From: Microvelia longipes
Taxonomy: Eukaryota; Arthropoda; Insecta; Hemiptera; Veliidae
Reading direction: 5' to 3'
Assembly (NCBI GenBank): GCA_018340805.1
Contig: JACMZG010001913.1
Location: 20,555,197 to 20,619,196 of the forward strand
Length of the DNA: 64,000 bases
Below the pieces are notes generated by a model that saw only the letters and a program-made list of their open reading frames with translations, made no database searches and was not told the origin of the DNA. Numbering within the stretch: the first letter of the stretch is position 1; every line of letters begins with the position of its first letter. This document shows positions 12,001-21,884 of the stretch, piece after piece. Position numbers and translations under genes: made by a program.

Positions 12001-14883
12001 AGATTTTTTTTATCACCTTCGGTTCAAAAAAGGTCTCCTTTCTCATCGTTTCCCAAATAAATTATCCCATTTTATAACATTTGAAGGTTCTAACCTCAAT
12101 TATAGGAACCACTTTTTCTCCCTTGGGAGTAAAAAGTGCTTCTTGACTAACATCAAACATCACATTAAATACCGTCTAGTGATAAAATTAAATAAATCAT
12201 GGTAAGCCTAATAAATATATGGTGATTTATATAATAGAGCTAATAGATTTAATGCAACGGAACATTTATATAAATCGTTAAATTAAATAGTTTTTTTATT
12301 TAATTTAAAACTTAAATTTTGATGTAAATTAATCTTCTAATTGTAAATATAAGGCTGGGTTTATAGTTTAGTTTGGCATTTATGAATAAAATATCTTTGT
12401 TTTTTTGCCTATTATAATAAAAAGAAGCATTGTAATGACATCATAAAACTTTAATTATTTATAAATAATGAAAGAAAAGAAGTCTCTCCACAAAATAAAA
12501 CTTTATTGGCAAAGCGCTTTCAACCTAACTAGAGGCCATCATCAGTGCAAAACCTAACAAACAAGCAAATGAAATAAGTAAAACACGAAAGAATTATTTA
12601 ACAAAAGATGAGCAAAAGTATGAATGGAGACAAAAATAAATTACAAAAAACGTAATATATAAACTTTAATTTAATTTAATATTTTACTTTAATTATTTGT
12701 TCAAGTATATAGCTGAAAAATAAATACTATAATATGCCTTGAAATTTATATAAATTTAAATATTGAAATATAATTAAGTACAACAAAATTGCACTTGCAG
12801 ATTGAACGAATATGACGACTTGCAGATTGAACGAATATAATTAAAAATATTTGACCCTTTTATACCGCAAAACATTATTCTCACACTGAAGACAATTTAA
12901 GTAATAAATAAACAAGTAATAAAATAAGTAATAAAAAAATAAGTAATAAAATAATTAATAAATAAATAAGTAATAAATAAATAATATGTAATAATAGTAA
13001 GATAAGTAATAAGAAATAAATAAGTAATAAAAATAAATAATAAGTAATAATAATAAGATAAGTAATACGAAATAAATAAGTAACAAATCATATAACGAGG
13101 TTTGATTTGTAGTTTAGATATAATATGCTGCATAATTTATAAATTATCTAGTACACTTTTAACTAATAGTGTAATTTACGGCGTAAACTACATAATGCCG
13201 TATCTTGATGTGTTTATTAATGCAATATACTGATTGACTATTTTTAAAAAATAAATAATTAATTTTTTTTTTTAAAAAATATTATAAATTTTATAAATTT
13301 AAATCATTTTTTTAAAAATTTAATTGGTTATTATTGGTTTGTTGTAATTATATATTGTTGGTCATGGTGTTGGTTATTTTTTATTACGATGAATTATGAC
13401 GGATTATAAATTTTATTTGTTATTGATAATAATAATAATAATGCCCGTTTAGAGCCTTGCAGCTCTTCAGGGATAACCCCTGCGGGAACCACCTCGGGTG
13501 GTAGTAGCAACCGTATGCTCAAAGTTTATTCTAAAGCTGGCGGTAATTTATCTAAACTATATTCTTCTATAAACTGAGAGCGTAACCTGGGATGCGAATC
13601 CCAGACCTCCGTGGGTGTCAAAGGTCAGTGTTAAGAATAACGCCTTAACCACCTCGGCCACGGAGGCGGTATTTGTTATTGATACTAAGGTTAATGTTAT
13701 AGATATTAATCATAATCAATTCGGAAACACCAGTGTAGTTTAACTTTCTATTAAAATCCTCAAAAATCATTCTCCTTATAATACGTTTATATGGATAAAT
13801 ACCTCAAATATTTACTTTCTACCGAAATTAAGTAGTTTTCATAAAATATAGGCAATTATATTATCATTTATCTAAAGATTAATATTACATTTGACAAGTT
13901 AACTTCTCCGAATCACTTAATCAGTATCATAAAATTAATTGTAATGACGAAGGTGAAATGACAGGTAGTTAAGTAGCCCGTATACTCTCATAAAGAAATA
14001 TTACGGGAATTATACCTTAATGGTCTTAAAAATGGACTTTTAGATGGATTAACTTAGATACGGTATTGAGAGAAATTCTTCTTATTCTTTTTTATATAAC
14101 ATTAAAAGTGATACGTCAAAATGCCTGACATTCTGGTACAAAAAAACTTCACTTTCAAAAAAAAATCATTTATGAGGACTAAGGACTCAATTTTTTATTT
14201 TATTTATGTCGTATGAAAAGGAAATAAGAAAAAATAAAAAAAACGCTTTCATTTTTTTTTACTTATTAAAGAATTTTTAAAAAGTATACTTTTATTCGTT
14301 CATTCAATTTTACAATAAAAAAATCAATTTTTATCAAATAAATCTACCGTGATTGGCTTATTATGCTTAAAGGCTTGAACCAATAACTAATTATTATGTA
14401 TTTTACTCTTCTTTATTAAGCGAGAACCTTAAAAAGCATAATATTCACATAATTTAAGAAGAGTCATCATGAATTATGGTCAAGACTTCATAAACAGCAC
14501 AGCTTCATGTCAAGTTTTATACAACTTTCAAAACGAGTATTTTACAAAAAAAAAATAAAAAAACGCAACAGGTGTATAGTGACCATATCAAGAAATACCA
14601 TAAAGAACGCTTACAAGGAATATCGTAATTAAAGTAAAACTTCAAACAAGACTTAAATCAAGTCTAAAATAAGTGAAGCTGGTGAAATGTAAAAGAAACT
14701 TTTACCTAATGCCCAAACTAGAGATTCATGTTGTTCAGGTAAAAGTTAAACTGTCTTCTTTAAGTAAATTATACCTAATATATATATAATATATATATAT
14801 ATTATATATATATATATATATAATATATATATATAATATATATATATATAAATAAATATATATATATTATATATATATATATA

Positions 14884-14934
<51 letters not shown>

Positions 14935-17900
14935 AGCCTTGATTATAAGCTAAAAGTAATAATTTTTGATTATAAGACATCCAAAGTGGCATTTGGATGT
15001 CCAAATTTTTACTTTGTCTGTCTGTATGAGTGCGTGTGATAGTATGTGTGTCTGTTATCATCCTAGCTCCTAGTGTATTTATGCTAACGAGTGAAAAATT
15101 GATACAGAAATAATTATTTAGGTCTGGTTGTGCTAACCGAAAAATATTTTTTATGACGCCATTAACCTGCAATAATGGCTTAGCGAACGTATTGAAAATT
15201 CGTAAAACGTGGAAAAATGTTTCGATTAGTTAGAGATTTAGCACGTACGTCGTATACAAGACCAACATATGGGCTAAGTTCCATCTTATTGTCAGCATTA
15301 GCTCAATTTTATTGAATGACTTTTGTTTAAGATTTATAATACACTATAAAAAATCAAAAAATAATAAATAGCATCCCTTTATCTAATAAATAGGTATTGT
15401 AAGTAAGTTTCGTTAAATACGACAAAGATATCTAAGGGTTTTCTTGGTTAATAAAAAATAAGCATCGAAACGAGGTCAGTACATGGATGGGTGACCGCTG
15501 AGAATAAAACTAATGAATTTACTATCTGAGGCTGAGGATGAATAACGCGAGTTCGAAGATGTGTTGCAGTATTAATTAGGCGATTTGTATATTCTAAGGA
15601 CAAGCGAAGCGAGTCTGAAGAAGCAAGGATGAGCGTAGTGAATCTGATGTGATAAGAAAAAGTTCCTTATGCCACATCGATCCCTACTCTGATGTGTCAT
15701 GCCGACGATCTCATTTTTCTTTGAACATTCAATAAAAATAGTTAGTCGGCCAAAAATCCTAGCCTTTGAGAATTTTAAAGAAAATACGCTATTGAAGTCA
15801 GATATCTATCATACAGAAAAAGGTGCCTTGTGACGGGAACCCGAAGCCTTTTATAGGCTTCTCTATTTATAGGCATAGAGATATATTACTAGATAGGAAA
15901 AGTCTTTCTTAATACATTGAGAGGCCTGAAACATCTTTTAGGGCTCTCAGGGGCTCTGTGTAACCTCATTGAAACCTCCATTAAGAATTAGTTAAGGTAA
16001 TAATCAATCAATCGTCGTCTGCCACAGGTTCCACTATATAAGTTTCTGTATTTTGGTGGTCAGGTTTTTCGACTGATAGGGCCCCTCTAGTAATCATATC
16101 TTCATGTTTATATAGGTGTAAATAGTCCAAATAAATCAGCAGGCGTGACAACAGGATTTATAAAATTATTTTTCTTCAAGTAAAGAAGGCACTAAAAGAA
16201 AATAAAAAAAATATCTTTAAACACAAATTATTGTTCATAAACTTTCTCTGTACTAAAATTAATTAACAATAAATTTCTCATTTAAGTCGGACAAGGCGTA
16301 ACTTAAAGACGTGGGCGGAACTTTAACACTTTATGGTCAATAAATATACTTATTCGTTGTATTTCTTTAAGATAAATTTATTTGAAGTTAAATTTATTCT
16401 ATATTTTTCTCTTTAGTATTAAAAGTAATATGCTAGGCCTGGCTCAAATCTTTTATGCTTATTCCTTAATCTGGTAGACATGACTCGAAGCTTCTATGAT
16501 TATTCCTTAATCTAGTAGGCATGGCTCAAAGCTTCTATGCTTATTCTTTAATCTGGTAGGCCTGGCTCAAAGTATCTATGCTTATTCCTTAATCAGGTAG
16601 GCATGGCTCAAAGTATCTATGCTTATTCCTTAATCAGGTAGGCATGGCTCAAAGTATCTATGCTTATTCCTTAATCTGGTAGCCCTGGCTCAAATCTTTT
16701 ATGCTTATTCCTTAATCAGGTAGGCATGGCTCAAAGCATCTAAGCTAATTCCATTTACGAGGCATAAAATATAAACCATGTAAATTGTAAAGATTAATAC
16801 GTTTATTAAAATATTAATTCATATCTATTAATTAAACCAATAAATACCCTTCTAGGCACGGCACAATGCTTCATTGCTTATTTCATTTACAAATCATCAG
16901 CTATCTTTAAAACAAATTCATTTATAAATATAAAATTCGTGGACGGGGTACCTTACCTCGGAACTTATCCTCGTCACATCGGATTCACCTCATCCCCCCT
17001 CATCTAGCACCTCATCTAGCACCCACTTCAAACGTTCCTAGATAATAAATACATCTGTTTCATCCCCACCAGGTCACTCATCCAGGCACTAAAATGCTCG
17101 ATGCTGCTTTTATGATCCAACAAAATCATAGATATACTTGTCGTATTAAAACGGAACTTAGTGTACTTATTTATACGTAAAGATTTACACTTTACTAAAT
17201 TTCAACTCAATGGCATTATTTCCCGATTAGATACAATATTGTTTAAAGAACATAAGTCATTTGATAAAAATTAAACTAATACTGATAATAAGATGACACT
17301 TAGCACATATGTTAGTCTTATATGCGACTACATGCGTGCCAAATTTTAAGGCGACGTCTTAAAAAGTATTTTCCGGATAGCAAAACTAAAGGTCTAGTTT
17401 TTATACCAACTTTCAACTTGGTATAAATAACAATGAAAGATACGATGGTAACTGTGCTACAGCACAGTCGTTCTATAGCGCAACTACAACTATAGAATGA
17501 TTTTTCAACACTCAGCATAATACACCGGGAGCTACGATGATAACACACAGATACAGCTAGACAACTTTGTAAAAACCACTTAGGAGGCCTTAAAAACACC
17601 TGAAACGGATAATTCAGGTGATACCTCTGTTTAGAATTTACAGTGCAAACTAAATTATTATATAAACCAAGTAGGGAAAACAAACGCGATTTCTGTCAGA
17701 CCTGGCCTGTAGTTCACATTTTGTCACTGGGAGTTGGCTCAAATTTTCCTATGCCGCGGCCATTTTGTTTTACCCTAGTAAATGTAAACAAAATTTTTGT
17801 TTTTTGCATTTATTTGAACATTTTAGTTTAAAAAGTTAATAATTTGTGTAAGAAATACATTTTGCCACATCCAATAGTAGTTTAAGTCCGAATTATTAAA

Positions 17901-20900
17901 TACTAGGTTTGTTTAAATTACTTAAAACGAGCGGCTAATTAAACCTTTTTTTCGTGTGCACTACTTAACTTAGTACATTTTTACAAATGATATTTGTTTT
18001 TCCCCTTTCAAATATTAATTGTAATTAGCAATTTAACAAAATTTAACCTATTTTTTAAACTAATAAAAGCAATCGTAATTTTAAGGCAATACACTTTTGT
18101 CTGCATTTTCTTCAAAATCTTAATAAAATTATGTAATTTACCTATTTATGTATAGTTTCTCTTTTTCTTTAACTAAATTATTATAACAATTATTTAACAG
18201 AATTTAATACAAAATCATTAAATTATCACGTTCATATTAAAGTACGAAAACACGATAAAATGTAAAACTCACCTAATGTTATCAGGGATGCCAATAAAAT
18301 TAAATAAAAATACCTAAACCCGAAAAGGCGCATGCGCAGTTGTTCTAATTTTAGCTATTTTTTATTTTTGAGCCAGCTATCAGCTGATCGGGCAGGAGTT
18401 TCCCTACTTGGTTTATATTAATTTAGTGCAAACACAATACTTTTGCAATTTACCAACGATATAAATGACAAACAGTAAAAGATCTATACTAGATGATAAC
18501 TTGAGGGAAACCTTTCTCCTAGTTTGCAACATGATGTGATAGTTTAGAAAGCTCTCACAATCTGCGACCCGGATATGATCATTTGGAGCAATAGATACCT
18601 CACTTTAAGTTAACAATAAATGATAGTAACTGTTATTGAAAACAGTTGTAGTACAAGAAGAGAAAACTTTGCTACATTATATATTTCATCAAAAGTGACA
18701 TAATACTAGAAAGACATATCCTATCTTTAAGGGGCTCTGTGTTGTTACCTCTTCCAGTCTAGGAGTACTATTTTTAAGATATTTTTAAAACCACTTGAGC
18801 GCTTTACACGCAGTTATACGTCTATATCCATAGAGATATATACTAGAGGGGACATAGCCTATCTTACTCTATTGAGAGGCCTGAAACATCGTTTTGGGGG
18901 CTCTCAGGGGCTCTGTAACCTCTTTGAAGGGTGAGTCAAGCCAGTCAAGGTTGTAATAAATCAATTGTTTTTGGCTTCCCACACATCGTTTGTGTTTTGA
19001 TTTGTATTTTTAACGTTCTTGTGTATAAGTTACTGTAATTTTGTACTGTTTTGTTTGATTATATTTTTAGCGAAGGTGGTCAGGTTACTTTTTCTATGTT
19101 TCAAAATTCAACCAATAGATCTCCTCTAGTAATATAATATCTCTATGTCTATATGTGTATGTATTGTGTCTGTGATTGTCATCGTCGTATCTCCCAGTGT
19201 ATTTATGCTATAGAGTAGAAGTTTGGTACAAAATTCAATCTTCAGGTTTAGTTGTGCAATCCGGAAAATATTTTGATGAAGTCAATAATCTGCAATAATG
19301 ACTCAGCGAAAAATCATACGACGCAAAAAAATATTGCGTTGATAGGGATGAATTAAACTAATTAACTAATAGATTGAAAAATCGCAGGGTCCTACGATAA
19401 TTTTACGACGAGCTATAATAGCTAGAATTTTATTAATTTTTTTAAACGCAGATTTGCCCTTTTGTGCATAACAGTCAATATAAACACCATTATTTTAAAA
19501 TATCTTATCTGTTATAGGTCGAGGAAAAGGAATGAAGCATGTCGCTCCTCTGCTTGCAGCGGGTGCTATGAAATTCGGAATGATGGCTGTTTTGGCTTTC
19601 AAAGCACTGACACTTCTTGTGGGCAAAGCACTGTTAGTAGCTAAACTTGCCTTCCTCCTTGCTGCAGTCATAGGTAACCAAATACTTAACCTTTTCGTGA
19701 AATTCCTAATTTCACTAGGAACATTCGCTAATGGGGTGGGTGGCGTGTCGTGCGTCAAATTTGAAAGCAGAGGGGGGTCCACCTTCAGCTCTATTTCTTT
19801 GTTCCGTAGCAGCGCCGGTCTCCCAAGGTAGCGGAGAAAATAAGTAAACTTGTCGTTTACTATCGGTTAGACTCGTATTTTTAAGTTGAGTTGATAAAAA
19901 AACTCGAGTTAGAAATTTTTTATGTAAATTTTATTTTTATAACCTTTTGTATACATTTAAATGAACATTTTATTTTAATTTTTCATTTCGATGATTGCTT
20001 TTAAATAATGATTTTTCTATACGAGTTGCATAAATTTGTACAGTACATTTTTAAATACAGCAGATCGCTAAGTTTCTCAACTCTGTAGTGTGCCATTTTT
20101 CTTCGGGACATCTTTTATTAAAGGAAAATAAACAGTAATAATGGTACTCATTACCGTTTTAAAAAATCCCAATACAGCTTGAAAAGCTGCTATGTGCCAG
20201 TTTTCAAAAGATCAAGTAATGATTTGATAAAAGGGGTCTCGTGTGTTTCAATTTTTCATCACTATATTGAGGGACGATCGGTAGTAGGGTATCAAAGGTA
20301 GAAGAAGAGAGAAATTGGTAATTGGAAAATTGGAAATACATAACCGTATAGGGTTATGTTATCTGTAGTCGGAAGTATGTTCTATGTATTATACAAGAAG
20401 TCCATTTAATCGATGTTTTAATAAATCATATTTTCTCCCTGTTCCATTGTACAAAAGAACATGAATTCATAACCTTTTTATGATTTCTTGTTTAATACTG
20501 AATATGTATTTAATTTAATCCAAACATGTTGAAGAAAACTTATGATATGAAAAATCAGAAAAGGCTATCATTATAAATGGTTAAGAATCAAATTCAACTT
20601 TTTAAGTTCTAATTATGAATTATATATGATTATATACTATAATATAATGTATGATATACTTATTGTATTTAGTATAATAAGTTTTTTTTACGCTTTAACC
20701 CGTAGGGTCATTTAGCGTTTTCCCCTCACTCAAATCTCACTCAACATTAACCCCTGAGTTTGTACACATCCAATCAGAGTTTGTATCACATCAATATAAT
20801 AAGTTTTTTAAGCAATTTGGAAAGAACAAAAAACAGCGCCAGTACAGTGTCATACAGGGTAGCTGTTGTTGATAAAATAATAAATATATTACAATCAAAG

Positions 20901-21594
20901 AGACTAATACCATTAGAGGGAGGATACAACAGTTCTTATCATTCCTTGGGTAGCTAGGTGCCGTAACGGTACATTGGTGACGTCATTTTTTATTTTTCAT
21001 AATAATTACAATTTCACGTGAATATTACATTATTTTTCGACTATTTTGTTTTAAATCAAGTAAAAGAATTTAAAATAAGTTTTAATTAATATCTATTGCA
21101 TGTATTCTTTAATTGTCTATGTTGAATAAAGTGGTTTAATGCGGCATCATTGAAAAATGTCCACCGTTTGTAGAGTGTGTGCCTTAATAGGGGGTTTAGA
21201 GGGGTGGAGGAGTATCTAGTCTCTCTCTTAGGAGACTATAGTAGGGGTAAGTACGAGTACAGTTACGGCACCTATGGAAACTGTCTCACTTCCAGACCCC
21301 TTATCACTGTGTTAATCGGGTTTTGTACTCCCTCTAATAGTATTAGTCTCTTTGATTACAATGAATTAATAAAGTATATTTTGAACAGGATTGAAGAAGT
21401 TGCTGAGTCAGAGTAAACACGTAACATACGAAGTAGTGGCGCATCCTCACCACGCGGCGGCTACCCATCATGTTGATCCACATCAGGATTCCTACAGCAG
21501 TGGATGGGGACGTGCTGCCACAGCTGTTCATGTCAGTCCACCTCAGCCATCCGCTGATCCTCACTCACTAGCTTACAAAGCTCATGCTCAGTGA
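5997..21594 (+). CDS. Osiris-like (DUF1676) secreted protein, 3 coding exons joined 5997-6084, 19518-19673, 21389-21594
   Basis: The spliced CDS is 450 nt (149 aa plus stop), with matching phases at both junctions (1/1 and 1/1) and GT-AG borders. Residues 1-17 are a signal peptide (MRTLAIVAAFCLALAVA). Residues 30-34 are GRGKG, the basic motif preceding the Osiris hydrophobic block. Residues 39-82 are alternately Lys-spaced hydrophobic sequence (FKALTLLVGKALLVAKLAFL), the DUF1676 core. Residues 95-102 are YEVVAHPH, and the C-terminus ends AYKAHAQ, as in many Osiris tails. Osiris proteins are insect-specific, act in the secretory/endosomal route and are linked to cuticle formation. Oddities: intron 1 is 13.4 kb and full of transposons, and the N-terminal Cys-containing region of canonical Osiris proteins is absent. 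Either this is a short family member or an extra symmetric exon was missed. The paralogue cannot be named. Confidence 0.82.
7010..7740 (+). repeat. Three ~60-bp direct repeats (AGCAAAACTTTATTCTG...)
   Basis: Copies lie near 7010-7054, 7081-7140 and 7678-7740. They share AGCAAAACTTTATTCTG, TTGCTAT/TTGCTGT and ACCTCTTGTCTT. Copies 2 and 3 also share GGTTATAAACAAATAGTAAG and are separated by the TIR element. Confidence 0.8.
7136..7677. mobile_element. Non-autonomous TIR element (542 bp)
   Basis: The left end CTTAGAATAATACTACATAT... and the reverse complement of the right end CTTAGAATGATACTAATAT... match. They continue through AGAAGGAGCA, CTACTGATAACAC, GTTCACTGGTGGTCTTAAGT / GTTGACTGGTGGTCTTAAGT, giving arms of about 72 and 95 bp. 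It is non-coding and sits between two direct repeat copies. Confidence 0.75.
7754..7778 (+). repeat. (ATCAT)n short tandem repeat
   Basis: Five perfect ATCAT units. Confidence 0.9.
8472..8663 (+). repeat. BEL/Pao 5' LTR
   Basis: 192 bp, TG...CA boundaries. Directly 3' is TGGTAGCAGA (8665-8674), which matches the complement of the 3' end of animal initiator tRNA-Met for 10 bases. It is therefore a plausible but short primer-binding site. Confidence 0.92.
8850..10874 (+). CDS. gag: BEL/Pao Gag fused to protease/polymerase remnants
   Basis: 674 residues. Residues 1-135 are a predicted helical N-terminus. About 150-310 is the DUF1759 Pao Gag domain (PKLPKLKLSKFNGN, WDEFWDSF, LVGDAYRAIEG). About 365-435 contains three Cys/His zinc-knuckle-like clusters (CIFCSSQHWSDEC, CFICLKPNC, CYHCKQRKNHHRSLC). 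Residues near 475-495 look like the start of the aspartic protease, but the DSG active site is gone, and the frame jumps to the protease end (DLLVGNDYY). LKKLRELKTIGI then matches the linker before reverse transcriptase. A short piece near 10680-10730 recalls a further pol fragment (FNPKTKDF in another frame). So the ORF is a deletion fusion: Gag looks intact, enzyme parts do not. Confidence 0.9.
   Translation: MASSALKRHINVLKTQLLNLLYQTKENFDNLTIKNIESTIQRINTHFPNYLDLNEKIQNLSHDNDPEQDAELTQYFQLSIDLNTLLTDLEIKKKDLLNNNTQVHPENSTANIIPNSEINPSLTDHSAHAHNSLLHSHPANTYFETPKLPKLKLSKFNGNILNWDEFWDSFHSSIHQNPKLNPVDKFKYLKELLVGDAYRAIEGLKITNRNYDVAISILKDRYGDDTIIINNHYTELRNLPMANNHIKSLRYTLDTIEKHMRCLASFHEDITHNSFVSLIMSKFPNDILLKVEEQFDTRKITPHQLKNIISSIISARERVQSRHDSSVNNSQSYLNNYRNKRFNTAYAILNNSVTTIRCIFCSSQHWSDECHIYNTLELRKQKLKGLCFICLKPNCSPERCLLDKPCYHCKQRKNHHRSLCEQYILQNLNQRAQNTNIHFTYSDDTPNTSNKIETTQPSDLNLLATNESVIMQTAIAQIHNSNNTTKKTKFAENLLAFNNDTDLLVGNDYYFDFINFEKIEISRELHLISSTLGWTIGDRNTSDPNPDTVSFLTYTNTLQTDTIIPKPNPPLDSNEQLDLKKLRELKTIGITDKPVFNKDNKSIELFQKVLISILKLRISYHYLLAIRYSISWPWRKFPPIDLEYYVLALGRFKSLWRIRTEIQVIFKFTSLSFY
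10838..11307 (+). pseudogene. BEL/Pao integrase C-terminal remnant (DUF5641)
   Basis: Two blocks remain. One contains LNSRPLVFID and LSPAHFL (10838-11080), the conserved end of the integrase core. The second (about 11121-11307) contains GDVVLIWEDLPRNRW, VGRIKEI and RPINKLYPLE, then TGA, which is diagnostic of the DUF5641 domain at the end of BEL/Pao Pol. A TAG near 11055 and a frame change separate the blocks. Purine-rich TTGAGGGGAG just before the 3' LTR is the likely polypurine tract. Confidence 0.88.
11314..11505 (+). repeat. BEL/Pao 3' LTR
   Basis: 192 bp, same ends as the 5' LTR. A single visible difference (CAGACAGAATT versus CAGACATAATT) indicates a recent insertion. Confidence 0.92.
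11767..12478. other. Intronic, degenerate repeat sequence
   Basis: 11840-12140 has GAAACAGATTTTGAGG / GAAACGGATTTCGAG pairs and a CTCCCTTGGGAGTAAAAAG end related to family C. The rest is AT-rich with no coding signal. Confidence 0.45.
12479..12560 (-). mobile_element. Single arm of a Penelope-like/retrozyme-type repeat with hammerhead-like motif (12505-12552)
   Basis: On the minus strand the order is TTTTGCA, CTGATGA, a stem-II segment GCCT-cuaguu-AGGT, GAAA, then GCGCTTTGCCAA. This fits a hammerhead: core CUGAUGA...GAAA, stem III AGC/GCU without loop, stem I UGC/GCA. The same arm occurs in both orientations at 25310-25590 and 38275-38585. Penelope-like elements are known to carry hammerheads in their terminal repeats; here no Penelope coding sequence was seen. 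Confidence 0.6.
12897..13095. repeat. Simple-sequence tract (AAGTAATAAATAA)n
   Basis: About 190 bp of imperfect AAGTAATAAATAA-like units. Open frames through it are low-complexity artefacts. Confidence 0.8.
13429..13669 (-). mobile_element. tRNA-derived SINE with 15-bp target-site duplication
   Basis: The element reads on the minus strand from 13669. The head GCCTCCGTGGCCGAGGTGG is tRNA-like (Ser/Leu type), with A box TGGCCGAGGTGG at 13649-13660 and B box GGGATTCGCATCCC at 13589-13602. The 3' end is a (TTA)n tail at 13429-13443. Identical 15-mers TATTTGTTATTGATA flank it at 13414-13428 and 13670-13684, the hallmark of LINE-mediated insertion. A functional tRNA is unlikely: the element extends about 150 bp past the tRNA-like head and the cloverleaf does not close cleanly. 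Confidence 0.88.
14778..14935. repeat. (TA)n microsatellite
   Basis: About 155 bp of TA repeats with AATA interruptions. Confidence 0.95.
15010..15670 (+). repeat. Family A, copy 2, with 5S-like module (15461-15514)
   Basis: Starts near TTTGTCTGTCTGTATGAG and runs through CTAGTGTATTTATGCT and CAATAATGGCTTAGCGAA. It then has the 5S-like segment (GGTCAGTACATGGATGGGTG, then ACC) and the GAGGATGAGCGTAG / GACAAGCGAAGCGAGTCTGA tail. Confidence 0.8.
15874..16105. mobile_element. MITE family B, copy 2
   Basis: Left end ATAGAGATATATTACTAGAT, right end GGGCCCCTCTAGTAATCATA. Shares GGGCTCTCAGGGGCTCTGTG with copies 1 and 3 and is shorter (232 bp). Confidence 0.78.
16434..16752 (+). repeat. 41-bp tandem repeat, ~7.5 copies
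   Basis: The unit is GTAGGCATGGCTCAAAGTAT then CTATGCTTATTCCTTAATCTG, repeated in tandem. The middle three copies are nearly identical and the outer copies diverged. Confidence 0.9.
16930..17655 (-). repeat. Family A, copy 3, with 5S-like module (17066-17122)
   Basis: Minus-strand copy. The tail (GGTACCTTACCTCGGAACTT on the plus strand) comes first, then the 5S-like block (AGGTCACTCATCCAGGCACT), then the 5' part (CATACAG... to AGGCCTTAAAAACACCTGAA) at the right. The family order is kept. Confidence 0.75.
18830..19146. mobile_element. MITE family B, copy 3
   Basis: Left end ATAGAGATATATACTAGAGG, right end CTCCTCTAGTAATATAATAT then CTCTAT. The interior matches copy 1 almost throughout (GTTTGTGTTTTGATTTGTAT, GAAGGTGGTCAGGTTAC). 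Confidence 0.82.
19150..19340 (+). repeat. Family A, copy 4, truncated
   Basis: Contains GTGTATTTATGCTATAGAGT, GTGCAATCCGGAAAATATTT and CAATAATGACTCAGCGAAAA. The 5S module is absent. Confidence 0.7.
19518..19673 (+). CDS. Osiris-like gene, coding exon 2 (DUF1676 hydrophobic core)
   Basis: Acceptor TTATCTGTTATAG at 19517, donor GTCATAG|GTAACC at 19674. Encodes 51 full codons, RGKGMKHVAPLL through LLAAVI, with split Gly codons on both sides. An open frame continues past the donor to about 19831 but loses all family resemblance there. Confidence 0.85.
19674..21388 (+). other. Osiris-like gene, intron 2
   Basis: Mostly AT-rich. 20885-20922 (ACAATCAAAGAGACTAATAC then CATTAGAGGGAG) and 21328-21358 form an inverted repeat, probably a MITE. 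The end of the intron, TATATTTTGAACAG, is the exon 3 acceptor. Confidence 0.7.
21389..21594 (+). CDS. Osiris-like gene, coding exon 3 (C-terminal tail)
   Basis: Begins after TTTTGAACAG at 21388. The split Gly is completed and the frame reads LKKLLSQSKHVTYEVVAHPH, then a His/Ser/Gly-rich region (YSSGWGR), and ends LAYKAHAQ-TGA (21592-21594). The YEVVAHPH and AYKAH motifs confirm the Osiris-type tail. Confidence 0.87.
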
Positions 21595-21809
21595 TCCCCA
21601 AACATGGTAAACGACATTTATCACAATTAGAAAATGATGCTGATGAAGTTTTTAATAGTAATCTAAGATCTTGAAAAAAGTGGGGATGACTGAAGGTAAC
21701 TTCAATGATACCATGAACGTCGTATAAGATAGAGAAATGGTTATAGCTTAATGTGCGAAATTAAGTTAAGTAACAAGGTTAGACGTGTTTAACATAACAC
21801 TTTAGGGAA

Positions 21810-21815
21810 AATAAA
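21810..21815 (+). terminator. Polyadenylation signal AATAAA, Osiris-like gene
   Basis: First good AATAAA on the plus strand, 215 bases after the stop. Confidence 0.5.
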
Positions 21816-21884
21816 TGCTTGGTACGAACTGCGCATGCTTAGAATTATTACATAAAAACCTAACCGGACCATAGATAATACTTA

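Larger units (their letters stand above)
6085..19517 (+). other. Osiris-like gene, intron 1 (13.4 kb, transposon-rich)
   Basis: Runs from donor GTAAGA to acceptor TTATCTGTTATAG. It contains the TIR element at 7136-7677, the BEL/Pao element, MITEs, a SINE, satellites and three family A copies, listed separately. 6085-7009, 7780-8460, 13685-14760 and 17700-18720 hold nothing recognisable beyond AT-rich sequence. Confidence 0.7.

Noticed and set aside
13597..13669. Possible tRNA-Ser/Leu gene on the minus strand
   Set aside because: The tRNA-like A and B boxes belong to a longer element with a (TTA)n tail and a 15-bp target duplication, so it is a SINE.
17318..17683. 121-codon minus-strand open frame
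   Set aside because: It lies wholly within family A copy 3, whose other copies are not open in this frame.
19674..19831. Read-through extension of Osiris exon 2
   Set aside because: The donor GTCATAG|GTAACC followed by the in-phase exon at 21389 gives the family's conserved LKKLL...YEVV tail; the extension has no family resemblance.
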